Assembly: GCF_016863435.1 (NCBI RefSeq)
Contig: NZ_BOOW01000020.1
Location: 1 to 64,000, forward strand
Direction: 5' to 3'
Length of the DNA: 64,000 nt
DNA from: Sinosporangium siamense
Lineage (GTDB): Bacteria > Actinomycetota > Actinomycetes > Streptosporangiales > Streptosporangiaceae
Numbering within the stretch: the first letter of the stretch is position 1; each line of letters opens with the position of its first letter. Positions 53,099 to 61,837 of the stretch are shown piece after piece. The position numbers and the translations under genes were made by a program. The notes beneath the pieces were generated by a model, which searched no databases, had not been told where the DNA came from, and saw only the letters and a program-made list of their open reading frames with translations.

Positions 53099-55504
53099 CT
53101 ATTCGCCCCCCAAACGCTCCCTGATCCGCTGCCGCATGCGCAACGCCCTCGGGTCGGAGTAGTCAGAGATCAGCCCCAGAGCCCTCCGCCACTGTTCCCG
53201 GCCGGCATCGGCATCGCTCTCCGACAACGCTTCGGCCAAGTCCTCGAGAGCCGTCGCCTCATGCCATCGAAACCCAAGCTCACGCTGAACCACGGCCGCC
53301 TGGCGGTGGAAATCCGCAGCCTCACCGTGCCGCCCACCCCGGTGGTACACCCGGCCCGCAGCCTGCCACGCCAACGCCTCACGACTACGGTTACCCGACC
53401 GCCGGTGCAGCACCGCCGATCGCTGGTAGGAGACCAACGCCTCGTCGCCTCGCCCAAGCGCGTGCTGAGCGTCGCCAAGCGCAAGCAACCAGAAGCCCTC
53501 CAGCGCATGGCTACGGAGGCTCAAAGCGATCTCGTATGCCTCCTGCGCGGCTTCCAGGGCCTGCTCGAGTTCACCGCGGTCAAGATGGATGCAGCTGCGC
53601 AGATAGAGAGCGTTGCCGATGGTGTTCTTGTTGCCCAGCTCTCGATGGAGGTTCAATGCCCTGATGCCGACCTCGTCGGCCTCCTCCAATCGTCCCGCGT
53701 GGTAGTACACAGAGGCGAGATTGGAACTGACGACGGCGCTCCAGTAGGTCGAGCCCAGGCTTTCAAACAGCAAGCCGGCTTGACGGAGTCTTCTTTCCGC
53801 GGCGGGAAGGTCCCTCGACCTGAGATGAGTGATCCCGATGGCGTTGAGCGCGGCCGCCTCGCCTTGCCGGTCGCCGAGCTCCACGTAAACGGCCAGCGCC
53901 GCCTCGTGGTGTTCCACGCTCTTGGCCAGTTGGTTGGCAGAAGCGTAGGTGAATCCCAGGCTCTTCAACGAGCCGGCCTCGCCGGCGCGGTCGTTCAGGC
54001 GCCGGGACGCCTGCAGACCCAGCTGACCCAGTTCGATCCAATCAATTCCAACCGCGGTCGGGGGCCGGGTGCTCCAGAGAATCAACGACAACTGCCATGC
54101 CTGCTTGTCCAGCGCCGCCTGGAGTGCGGCATGGACGACTGGCAGAAAGTTTGACTGTTCGAGCTCGGTCCAGTCCACCGCCTGGTCGTAGGTGAGAAAG
54201 GGGGTGGACACCCCGTTGTGCGGGAGATCGAGGGCGATGCGCTCACGCTTGGGCATGATCCACACCTGTGCCGCATCCGTCATGTGGATGTACCAGTCGA
54301 GCACACGCTCCAGAGCCTTCAGACGACTCTCAGGGGTTTCCTCCAAGAGAGCCTGGTCCCGCGCGTAGGCCCGCAGCAAGTCGTGAAACTCATACCGGTC
54401 AGGAGCCTTTTGCTCCACCATGTGTGCCGCGACCAGGCTGTCAAGCAGATGCCGCGCTTGCCGGATACTCACCTCAGCCAACGAGGCGGCCGCACCGATC
54501 CCGAAATCGGCACCCGGATGGAGGCCGAGCAGCCTGAACATGCGTGCGCAATCGATGGACAGCGCTCGATACGACCAGGCGAACACGCTGCGAACCGCCC
54601 CCTCGTCCTCATCGTCACCCGTGCTCAGGGCGTTCCAAAGGGCGGAGGTGTCCCGGAGGTCGGCGATCAACTCGTCCAGCCGCATGTGCGGACGGCAAAC
54701 CGCGCGCTCGGCTGCCACTCTCAATGCCAGTGGAAGGCGCGCGCACAGTGCCGCAAGTTGGACCAACTCCTCGGTGTCATCGTGGGGTCGATACTCCGCG
54801 GTGAGCGTGCGAAGCAGAACGACGCACTCCGATTCGATCAGCGCATCGAGTTTCAGGCGTACGGCTCCGTTGTGTACCGCAAGGCCGGACAGGCGGCTAC
54901 GACTTGTCACCACCGTGAGGCAATGGGAGTTGCCGGGCAGTAGAGGGCGTACCTGGGAGACGGTGGCGGCGTTGTCGAGGACGATCAGCATCCGCCGGTC
55001 GGCCAACTCCGATCGGTACATCGCCGCGGCAGACTCGCGATCGCGGGGGACAGCAGCCGAAGGCACACCGAGCGCGCTCAAGAACCGGTGAAGCGCTTCC
55101 TCAGGCTTCACCGGCTCGCCGGGGTCGTAACCGCGGAGGTTGATGTACAGCTGGCCGTCCGGAAAGTTGCTCTGCGCTTGGTTCGCCCACTGCAGGGCCA
55201 AGGAGGTCTTCCCCACACCCGCTGTGCCGACGATGACGTACACAGCGCTGTGAGTCGGTGACTCTTCTGCCAGTGCCGCGTTCAGGCGCCCTAGTTCATC
55301 TGTGCGATTGACAAAGCCCTTTATGGCGGCAAGCAACTGCCGTGGCGTCCGCCCGCCCTGCCGCTTATCCCGCCACTGGCCGTAAAAGTGGACTCCGCCG
55401 GACACATTGCCGGCCTGGACAACGTCGCGGGAATGTCCAGACATCTCGGCATGTGTCTCACCGGGGGGCAGCCCCCGATCATTACCCTCTTTAATTGTCT
55501 CCAC
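53099..55504 (-). CDS. STAND-type NTPase regulator with TPR repeats (AfsR-like without DNA-binding domain)
   Basis: An 801-residue signal-transduction NTPase. A short N-terminus holds RDVVQAGNVSGGVHFYG, common in actinomycete STAND proteins. The NB-ARC has Walker A GTAGVGKTS at 93-101, Walker B RRMLIVLDNAAT near 170, and a GLPLALR-like sensor (CARLPLALRVAAE). From about 470 on come helical TPR repeats (for example LAKSVEHHEAALAVYVELGD). No helix-turn-helix is seen. GTG 55504 abuts the stop of the DUF6879-like gene with no gap; ATG 55444 is an alternative. It lies directly upstream of the giant toxin-like gene on the same strand, so it may control or respond to it. Confidence 0.85.
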   Translation of the reverse strand: METIKEGNDRGLPPGETHAEMSGHSRDVVQAGNVSGGVHFYGQWRDKRQGGRTPRQLLAAIKGFVNRTDELGRLNAALAEESPTHSAVYVIVGTAGVGKTSLALQWANQAQSNFPDGQLYINLRGYDPGEPVKPEEALHRFLSALGVPSAAVPRDRESAAAMYRSELADRRMLIVLDNAATVSQVRPLLPGNSHCLTVVTSRSRLSGLAVHNGAVRLKLDALIESECVVLLRTLTAEYRPHDDTEELVQLAALCARLPLALRVAAERAVCRPHMRLDELIADLRDTSALWNALSTGDDEDEGAVRSVFAWSYRALSIDCARMFRLLGLHPGADFGIGAAASLAEVSIRQARHLLDSLVAAHMVEQKAPDRYEFHDLLRAYARDQALLEETPESRLKALERVLDWYIHMTDAAQVWIMPKRERIALDLPHNGVSTPFLTYDQAVDWTELEQSNFLPVVHAALQAALDKQAWQLSLILWSTRPPTAVGIDWIELGQLGLQASRRLNDRAGEAGSLKSLGFTYASANQLAKSVEHHEAALAVYVELGDRQGEAAALNAIGITHLRSRDLPAAERRLRQAGLLFESLGSTYWSAVVSSNLASVYYHAGRLEEADEVGIRALNLHRELGNKNTIGNALYLRSCIHLDRGELEQALEAAQEAYEIALSLRSHALEGFWLLALGDAQHALGRGDEALVSYQRSAVLHRRSGNRSREALAWQAAGRVYHRGGRHGEAADFHRQAAVVQRELGFRWHEATALEDLAEALSESDADAGREQWRRALGLISDYSDPRALRMRQRIRERLGGE

Positions 55505-56128
55505 CTAAGCTTTCGGCGGCGGAGGGAGACGTGCCACGTGATTATTGAAGTACTCGATCACGCCTTCTCCGGCCTCGTAGAGTTGTTGTATTAGTTCAGT
55601 CCATGAACGGATGACGTCTCGGTCGTAGAACGCGGTGGCTCCATCGGGGACGCCTGATTCTGTATAATGCACTTGATACAGGGCCGCCTGCCCCAGGATG
55701 ACGATCTCCGGGAGCGGCCCGGGTTCTTCGAGGGAGCCAAGTGTCCTGGCGTTCACGACGCGAATCGGCTTGCCGCACTCCGCCTCGATGCGAAGGGAGT
55801 GCAGCTCCCACTGGATGTACGGTGTCAGCGGCTCTTCCACGATCCGCAACCTGTGGAAGGCCGTGTTGTTCTCCCGATCTTTGAGTACACCCCTCAGGAA
55901 GCCTTCGCGTAGTTCCTCGAGGTAGGCGAGGGACTCCTCCCATTCCCCACGGCGCAAGGCGTCGCGGCTCGGGGAGCCTATTTCCTCGAAGTGTTGCCGT
56001 CGCTCCAGCTTCCAGGAGTTACTGTCGCGGATGATTCCGCGGTAATGTCGGAAGTCCGCGTGGTAGGCGTCTCTGGCGAGGCGTCGTCCGGCCGAAGGGT
56101 CGAGAGTGATCCAAGTTTGATTAGGCAT
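55505..56128 (-). CDS. DUF6879-family protein
   Basis: A 207-residue protein. The pattern AFHRLRIVEEPLTPYIQWE, then an acid-rich strand and GQAALYQVHYTESGVPDGA with a Tyr-Asp-Arg near the end, matches the actinomycete DUF6879 group, whose function is not established. Its start overlaps the 89-residue gene by eight bases and its stop adjoins the STAND gene, so the three form one transcript. Members of this group often sit beside regulators, which fits here. Confidence 0.75.
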   Translation of the reverse strand: MPNQTWITLDPSAGRRLARDAYHADFRHYRGIIRDSNSWKLERRQHFEEIGSPSRDALRRGEWEESLAYLEELREGFLRGVLKDRENNTAFHRLRIVEEPLTPYIQWELHSLRIEAECGKPIRVVNARTLGSLEEPGPLPEIVILGQAALYQVHYTESGVPDGATAFYDRDVIRSWTELIQQLYEAGEGVIEYFNNHVARLPPPPKA

Positions 56129-56390
56129 CGGGAATGTCGGGTTTTGCTGCGCTGAGCATACGGCCGGGGAAGATGACCAGTCGTTCGTCGTTGCCAATCC
56201 TGACCCCATTCGGCAGTCGTGATTGGTATACCTCTGTGAGATCTCGGCCGATGATTGCGATATCGCCGTTATCGAGTTCCCACATGTCTGGGCAGTCGAC
56301 TTCGTCTTGGGAAGCACCAGTGTCTGAGGGGGATGCGCCCAATCGGCGTTTGAAATCGGCTCGGGGATCGGCTTCCCAGGGGCGGGCCAT
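56121..56390 (-). CDS. Small conserved partner of the DUF6879 protein
   Basis: An 89-residue acidic protein with DMWELDNGDIAIIGRDLTE and VRIGNDERLVIFPGRML. I have seen similar small proteins next to DUF6879 genes in actinomycetes, but the role is unknown. AAGGAG lies before the ATG at 56390. It is the first gene of the three-gene STAND operon. Confidence 0.75.
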   Translation of the reverse strand: MARPWEADPRADFKRRLGASPSDTGASQDEVDCPDMWELDNGDIAIIGRDLTEVYQSRLPNGVRIGNDERLVIFPGRMLSAAKPDIPDA

Positions 56391-56928
56391 TGGCTACTCC
56401 TTAGATGCTCTTCATTGCGCGATCCCGTAACTTGGGACCACTTACACCCGGTTACGCAGGCTCAATGGCCGAAACGCGGGCCTCCCATCCTCGTTTGCCG
56501 TCCGCAGGCGTGACTGCAGCAAACGAGGTTATGGCACTGTGGAGTTGCGTGCGACCCCGATCGGCAAGCAAGCATCTGACTTACGGCAGGCTAGTTCGCG
56601 AAGCGTCCGCTTTGTCCTCTACGCAATCATGACTGTACCTCTCGAGTGTGGGCCTGCCTATAGCCGGCCACCCCCGAGGAGACAGAAATGTAGCCAGCAA
56701 TTGATCGTCGAAATGACAGAACGGTCCAACTAGGACGAACCACTCTTTGGGAAGGGGGTAGGCCTTCCATAGGCGAGAAGTCAGCCAAGTGTGGTGGTTG
56801 GAATGCTGAACACTCACGGAATACGACAATCGCCGGCTAGGCACTCGGAGACGCCGTAAGGGTGGCCATTGGGACAAACGCCTGCCGGGCCGATGACCGG
56901 GACACCGTACGGTGGCGGTGAGGCCGGG
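56391..56928. other. Gap of lower GC without a gene
   Basis: About 540 bases. A perfect inverted repeat CCTCGTTTGC (56489-56498) and GCAAACGAGG (56519-56528) lies about 100 bases before the 89-residue gene, where its promoter is expected. Short open frames here, including a 98-codon one on the minus strand, show no family likeness. Confidence 0.5.
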
Positions 56929-57007
56929 CTACTTGAGGGCGCCGGCCGTCAGGTCGGCGACGATGCGGCGTTGGAAGAAGAGCACGAGGAGCACCAGACT
57001 CCTCCTG
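56929..57007 (-). pseudogene. Remnant of the C-terminus of a carbohydrate ABC permease
   Basis: About 25 residues ending in LFFQRRIVADLTAGALK and a stop match the conserved C-terminus of MalG-type permeases. Nothing of the transporter remains upstream. Confidence 0.55.
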
Positions 57008-57039
57008 GCGGGCCACAGCATCACCTCGGCGGCGCAGTA

Positions 57040-57200
57040 CAGCGGCCTGGCAGCGACGAGACCCTCCGCCGCACCTTCGCCCGCCGCCTCGGCATCACCC
57101 CAACCGAATACCGCAAACGCTTCACCACCACGCACGGACACGACACGCCACGACCTGGCACAGCCGGCACGGACCAACTCCGCTTTTTAGTGCGCACACC
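57040..57200 (+). pseudogene. Remnant of an AraC/GlxA-family regulator
   Basis: The stretch GSDETLRRTFARRLGITPTEY is the second helix-turn-helix and the AraC signature end. The rest of the regulator is absent and the ABC permease remnant joins it directly on the other strand. Confidence 0.55.
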
Positions 57201-57274
57201 TTTGGCCGTCGCCGTACCGGTGCGATCCGGTACGGCGACGGCCCGGTGTCAGAGCGGTCGGCGAGTGTAGGTGG

Positions 57275-60200
57275 TCACTGGGTGACGGGGAGCCAGCGCC
57301 AGGTGTCTGCGGCGTGGCTCGTGACGATGGTCAACTGGTGGTTCGTTCCGTTCTCGGTGAGGTACATGGGCTCCTCGACCATGTGTGTGCGGAACGAGTA
57401 GTTGGTCACCGATATCCCGTCCGGTCCGTTCTGCTCGCACCACAGGTAGCCGTCGCTGTTGGGGCGGAACGAGTTGAGCGTGACCCCGTTGCCGGTCATC
57501 GGATCGAGGCTGGCCGCCGTCGAGTTGAGGTACTTGCCGGCGTAGACGAGGTAGTTGCAGTCGGCGCCCTCGGTCTGCCCTGCGGGGATCCTGGTGAACC
57601 GCTCGTTGGGCGCGTCCTGGTCGGCGTGCAGGATAACCGGGGTGTTCTCCGCGGTGTGGCCGCCGCTGACGTTGGCCACCAATCGCACCGGCGTGGGGTC
57701 GACCAGCCCCAGCTCGGCGACGTCCGACATCTCCTCCGGGCTCTGGAGGAACCAGCGCTGGGTGGCCGAGCCGTCGGCGTCGCGGCCGCGCAGTACGGCA
57801 CCGCCGTTGTCGGCCGTCAGCATCTGGCCGGTGACCATGTTCTCCAGGGTCCAGGTGCCGTCGCCCTGGTAGATCGGCTGCCAGAGCTGGTCGGTCGCGT
57901 AGTGCGCCCACTGCACGATCCGTGCGCCCGGTGCGCCGCCCTCCTGGCCCATGTAGTCCCCGGTGTGCCGGTTCCTCAGCCGGTAGTAGCCGGGGTACTC
58001 GGGTTCGGGCCAGAGGTGCCAGGACTGCGACTGCGACTGGCTCTGAGAGTACGACGAGTCGGTGACCGCGTTGGAGCTGCCGCTTTGGTTACTGGCGACG
58101 TTGGTGGTGCCCGCGTTGCGCAGCACGACCGCGCTCGACGAGGACGGGACGGCCACCGCTGGCGGCGGGGGCTGGTTGCCGTCCGGCAGTCCCCCGATCT
58201 CGTACATGACGGGAAGGTGGTCGGAGAACCGCAGGTTGTGCATGACGCTTGAGGCGGTGACGCGCGGGTCGCGGTTGGTCGGCAGGACGGCGTAGTCCAA
58301 CCTGCTCGCCGGCTCGCGCGTCGGGTAGGTCGCCGCCGGCGGGTCGGCCACGGTGAACTGCCCGGCGCCGTAGTTGTTCAAGGCGCTTCGCAGCAAGTCG
58401 GGGTCGCGGTTGAAGTCGCCCATGACGACCCAGTCCATCGCCGCCCCGTTGGGGCCCGCGGCGCTCATCCTGAGCCGGATCCGGTCCACCAGCCCTGCCA
58501 TGTCGTTTCCGTTGGGCGAGAAGCCGTGCACGGTGAAGTGGACCATGCCGTTGACGTTCACACCGAGCGCAGGCCGTCCGCCCGGCATGGGGGACTCGAC
58601 AACGAAGATGTCGGCGGGGGCGATCTGATTGTGTGTCGCGATGGCCAGGTTGACCCGGTTTGGAGGGTTGGTCGTAGAGGTGTCGGTGTGCAGCCAGTAG
58701 AGATATCCTTGCGGCCGGCTGGCCGTCCCGCCGTAGCGGTACTCCCGGACCGGGGGATGCGAGCCGTCCGCACGGGCGAAGTTGTTCTGCGGGATGTCGG
58801 TGATGTGCCTGGCGCCTCCGGGCGGGGAGCCGGCCTCCTGCAGGAGGATGACCTCGGCGTGCGATTGCCTCGCTATCTGGATCACGCCGCTGAGATACTT
58901 GGTGTCGTACGTGCCCGCGGCGTTCGACCCCCCGCCCTGCATGTTCCAGGTCGCGACCCTGCGCGTGTCGCCCTGGCGGGGGTCGACCTGGCCGACGTCG
59001 CGCAGGAACAGCGACGTCCTGCGGACGCTCGCGTCGGCCACCACGCCCTGCCCGCTGTAGTCGAGGGTCTCCCGGCCCGACCAGTCGGGGATGCCCTGCC
59101 CGCCTTGGCCCAGTGCCCGGAACCGGCGCGGGTTGTCGTTGTCGGAGCCGAACTGGAAGACGGTGTCGGACTGCACGCCGGGACTGCCCGCGGAGTACGG
59201 CGTGTACGTCTCGAACGGCCCGCCCGCTGTGGCCTGCTTGATCAGGGTGTTGTTGAAGAAGACGTTCTGCGGTCCCGAGGAGCCGGACCACTTGGCCGCC
59301 TTGGGGCCGGCCGCCCACCAGATCGGATACCAGGTTCCGACGTCGGTCTCGCCGCCCTCCCCGCCGCAGTTGGCCGCGCAGTTGCCCGACCGGTGCGCGA
59401 ACGGGGTCCGTACCGTGTTCCCCTCGAACAGGTTGTAACGCTCCCAGCCGCCGTGCAGGTTCAGGTCGGAGTCGAGGTCGTTGCGGAAGACCACGTTGCC
59501 GCTCGCCGACCACTGGAAGGTGAAGTGGCGCAGGTTCCTGCTGGTGTTGTAGGCGTACAGCGAGTCCCACACCCGGCTTCCCCGCAGGTAGCCGTTGCCG
59601 CCCTTGCCCTTGTTCCACGCCCCGTCGAAGGTGTTGCGCTCGATCTGCAGGTTGCGCGCCACCTCCGTGACGATCGGATGCGAGCCGATCATCGTGGCGT
59701 TGAGCCCGCGCGCCCAGCTGTGCGCCGCCCATTTGAACAGGATGCCGTGCATGGCGTACTCCGGCGCCATGTTGCCGTAGTTGTTGACGGCGTCGGTCGC
59801 CGACAGCGCATACGTGCCACCGCCCACCTTGGGCAGCCCGGCCATGTCCTGGGTCATCGCGAAGTTCTCGAATCCGACGCCCTCGACCACCTTCAACGGG
59901 GTCACCTTGCTGGCGTACGGAGTCTCCACGATCATCGGCGGCGAACCGTCGGAGGTGGAGTCGACAGGCAGGTCGTACTCCAGTGGGCGGTCCAGCGTGA
60001 TGGTCTTGGCCGTGGTGTCCTTGCGGACGACCCTGAACATCTGCTGGCGCATGTGCAGGTTTTCCATCAGGCTCTGGTCGGTGACGCCCTGCTGCGCGTA
60101 GAAGTTGCGGCTGTTGGCCGCGCCGACCCAGACGTAACCGCCGAGGTGGAACTTGTTCATGTCGGCGTTCGCGACGAGCCGGATGACGCTCTCGCCCTCC

Positions 60201-61003
60201 TTGGCGGAGAAGCCCGGAGCACCGTCGCGGGCGAGCAGCCGGATGCCGGAGGCCCAGTGCTGGTTGACGCTCCCCTCGAACAGGTCCTTGCGGTTGGCCG
60301 GCGCCGACTGCCACTCGTTCTGGTATCTGGTCGCCACGTCGCGGGTCTGCACCCGGAACAGGGCGCGTCCCGGCCAGATCCAGCCGCCCTTACCGATGTC
60401 GTTGCCGGTGCCGTACTCCATGCCGTCCTGGTCCCAGCGGCTGCCATCCGGGGTCACCGTGTCGTACCGGGTGTTGACGTCGGGCCGGAACACCAGCTGT
60501 GTGCCGCCGGCGCCGGAGCCCTGGCCGCGCAGGATCAGGAAGCTGGCGTCGGCGTAGATCTGCCTGGACACGTCGATCCGCCCTGCCGGCAGTGTGATGA
60601 GCGACAGGCGGTGGAAGTTGGCCTGCCCCGAGCACTGACTCTTGATCTGGTCGATGGCGTTCTGCAGTCCGGTGGTGTCGTCCACCCCGTCGTCGGGGAC
60701 CACCCCGAAGCCGGACGCGAGCTGCTGCGGGGTGATCCGGCAGGACGCGTTGCCGGTGATCTCTCCGTCACCCGGGAGCCCTTGGCCGCCGAGATATCCC
60801 ACCCGTGACCAGTCGGGCATGCCCGCGGGTGCTGTGATGCGGTTGGCGAAACCGAGATCCGGATCCGAGGACGCGAGCGCGGGCGCCTCCACTGCGGATA
60901 CGGCCTGGATCGCGGATGAGAACAGGATGAGCATGCCGGCCAGGGCGGCGGCCACACGTGGGGTACGTCTCCCACGACCTCGATTCCGCGCCGGGTTTGT
61001 CAC
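57275..61003 (-). CDS. Secreted fusion: parallel beta-helix, CdtB-like nuclease and two beta-trefoil lectin-like segments
   Basis: A 1242-residue exported protein; an Arg-rich start and ALAGMLILFSSAIQAVSA form the signal peptide. Residues about 75-660 look like a right-handed beta-helix (pectin-lyase type). About 685-935 match CdtB, the DNase I-fold toxin subunit: RVATWNMQGGG, LLQEAGSPPGGAR (Glu), NRVNLAIATHN, FTVHGFSPNG (His), VMGDFNRDP (Asp and Asn), RLDYAVL (Asp) and FSDHLPV (His), so the catalytic set is complete. A Ser-Gln repeat linker leads to a ricin-type lectin segment (about 995-1090, RNRHTGDYMGQ, QLWQPI, QRWFLQ) and a second lectin-like one to the end. GTG 61003 overlaps the upstream hydrolase stop by four bases. 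Confidence 0.85.
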   Translation of the reverse strand: MTNPARNRGRGRRTPRVAAALAGMLILFSSAIQAVSAVEAPALASSDPDLGFANRITAPAGMPDWSRVGYLGGQGLPGDGEITGNASCRITPQQLASGFGVVPDDGVDDTTGLQNAIDQIKSQCSGQANFHRLSLITLPAGRIDVSRQIYADASFLILRGQGSGAGGTQLVFRPDVNTRYDTVTPDGSRWDQDGMEYGTGNDIGKGGWIWPGRALFRVQTRDVATRYQNEWQSAPANRKDLFEGSVNQHWASGIRLLARDGAPGFSAKEGESVIRLVANADMNKFHLGGYVWVGAANSRNFYAQQGVTDQSLMENLHMRQQMFRVVRKDTTAKTITLDRPLEYDLPVDSTSDGSPPMIVETPYASKVTPLKVVEGVGFENFAMTQDMAGLPKVGGGTYALSATDAVNNYGNMAPEYAMHGILFKWAAHSWARGLNATMIGSHPIVTEVARNLQIERNTFDGAWNKGKGGNGYLRGSRVWDSLYAYNTSRNLRHFTFQWSASGNVVFRNDLDSDLNLHGGWERYNLFEGNTVRTPFAHRSGNCAANCGGEGGETDVGTWYPIWWAAGPKAAKWSGSSGPQNVFFNNTLIKQATAGGPFETYTPYSAGSPGVQSDTVFQFGSDNDNPRRFRALGQGGQGIPDWSGRETLDYSGQGVVADASVRRTSLFLRDVGQVDPRQGDTRRVATWNMQGGGSNAAGTYDTKYLSGVIQIARQSHAEVILLQEAGSPPGGARHITDIPQNNFARADGSHPPVREYRYGGTASRPQGYLYWLHTDTSTTNPPNRVNLAIATHNQIAPADIFVVESPMPGGRPALGVNVNGMVHFTVHGFSPNGNDMAGLVDRIRLRMSAAGPNGAAMDWVVMGDFNRDPDLLRSALNNYGAGQFTVADPPAATYPTREPASRLDYAVLPTNRDPRVTASSVMHNLRFSDHLPVMYEIGGLPDGNQPPPPAVAVPSSSSAVVLRNAGTTNVASNQSGSSNAVTDSSYSQSQSQSQSWHLWPEPEYPGYYRLRNRHTGDYMGQEGGAPGARIVQWAHYATDQLWQPIYQGDGTWTLENMVTGQMLTADNGGAVLRGRDADGSATQRWFLQSPEEMSDVAELGLVDPTPVRLVANVSGGHTAENTPVILHADQDAPNERFTRIPAGQTEGADCNYLVYAGKYLNSTAASLDPMTGNGVTLNSFRPNSDGYLWCEQNGPDGISVTNYSFRTHMVEEPMYLTENGTNHQLTIVTSHAADTWRWLPVTQ

Positions 61004-61701
61004 GGGGTGGCCGCCGCGGCCGCCTCGGCGACGACGGCGGCCACCGCCGCCGGGTCGGACACGTAGACGGCGTGGCTGCCGGGGGTCTCGACGACGGTGG
61101 AGCCGGCCCGCTCGGCCATGGCGCGCTGGGTCGGCGGAGGGATCATCCGGTCCTCGGTCGCGACCAGATACCAGCTGGGCTTGATCCGCCACGCGGGCTG
61201 GGCGACCGCTCCGCGCAGCGCCTCCACTCCCCAGGGGACCTGGGAGTCGGCCATGAACTCGGCCTGCTCGACCGGCAGATCCCCGGCGAACGAGGCGGGG
61301 AACCTCTCACGGTCCAGGAGCAGGAATCCGTCCACGGGCGGCAGGATCGGCGGGACCGGCGCTCCTGGCGGCGGGTCGGCGATGAGCGAGTTCACCGACT
61401 CGCCCTTGTCGGGCGCGAAGGCCGCGATGTAGACCAGGGAAACGACGTCGTCGTGGTTGCCCGCCTCGGTGACGACCACCCCGCCGTAGGAGTGGCCCAC
61501 CAGGATCACCGGCCCTTCCTGGGCGTCGATGACCTGCCGGGTCGCGGCCACGTCGCCTGCCAGCGACAGCGTCGGGTTCTGTACGACGGAGACGTTGTGG
61601 CCGTCGTTCTTCAGCAGGTGGTAGACACCCTGCCAACCGGACCCGTCCACGAACCCGCCGTGAACCAGGACGATCCTCGGGGACGCCGAATCTGTACTCA
61701 T
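61000..61701 (-). CDS. Alpha/beta hydrolase
   Basis: A 233-residue hydrolase. The nucleophile elbow GHSYGG, the oxyanion sequence VHGGFVDGSGW, Asp in TEDRMIPP and His in GSHAVYVS complete the triad. The pattern is that of small EstC-like or salicylate-ester hydrolases. No signal peptide. ATG 61701 has GAAGGAG before it. Its stop overlaps the start of the CdtB-like fusion as GTGA, so both are made from one transcript; the reason is unclear. Confidence 0.88.
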   Translation of the reverse strand: MSTDSASPRIVLVHGGFVDGSGWQGVYHLLKNDGHNVSVVQNPTLSLAGDVAATRQVIDAQEGPVILVGHSYGGVVVTEAGNHDDVVSLVYIAAFAPDKGESVNSLIADPPPGAPVPPILPPVDGFLLLDRERFPASFAGDLPVEQAEFMADSQVPWGVEALRGAVAQPAWRIKPSWYLVATEDRMIPPPTQRAMAERAGSTVVETPGSHAVYVSDPAAVAAVVAEAAAAATP

Positions 61702-61837
61702 GCCGCACTCCTTCGCCGATAAGACACCTTGGACACGGCACTCAAGCTAGATCGCGGCATGAAGGATCGATTGAGTCATTTGACTCGGATCAACATGAAT
61801 CCGTACGGAAAGCCCAGTTAGTGAGCTTGCCCGCTGC

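Noticed and set aside
56581..56877. 98-codon minus-strand frame in the low-GC gap
   Set aside because: No family likeness, no ribosome site, and no conserved composition.
56400..56900. Possible tRNA or structured RNA in the gap
   Set aside because: I could not find a cloverleaf or CCA-type end; only one 10-base inverted repeat is present.
58526..60808. 760-codon plus-strand reading frame
   Set aside because: Antisense to the CdtB-like fusion; no domain likeness.
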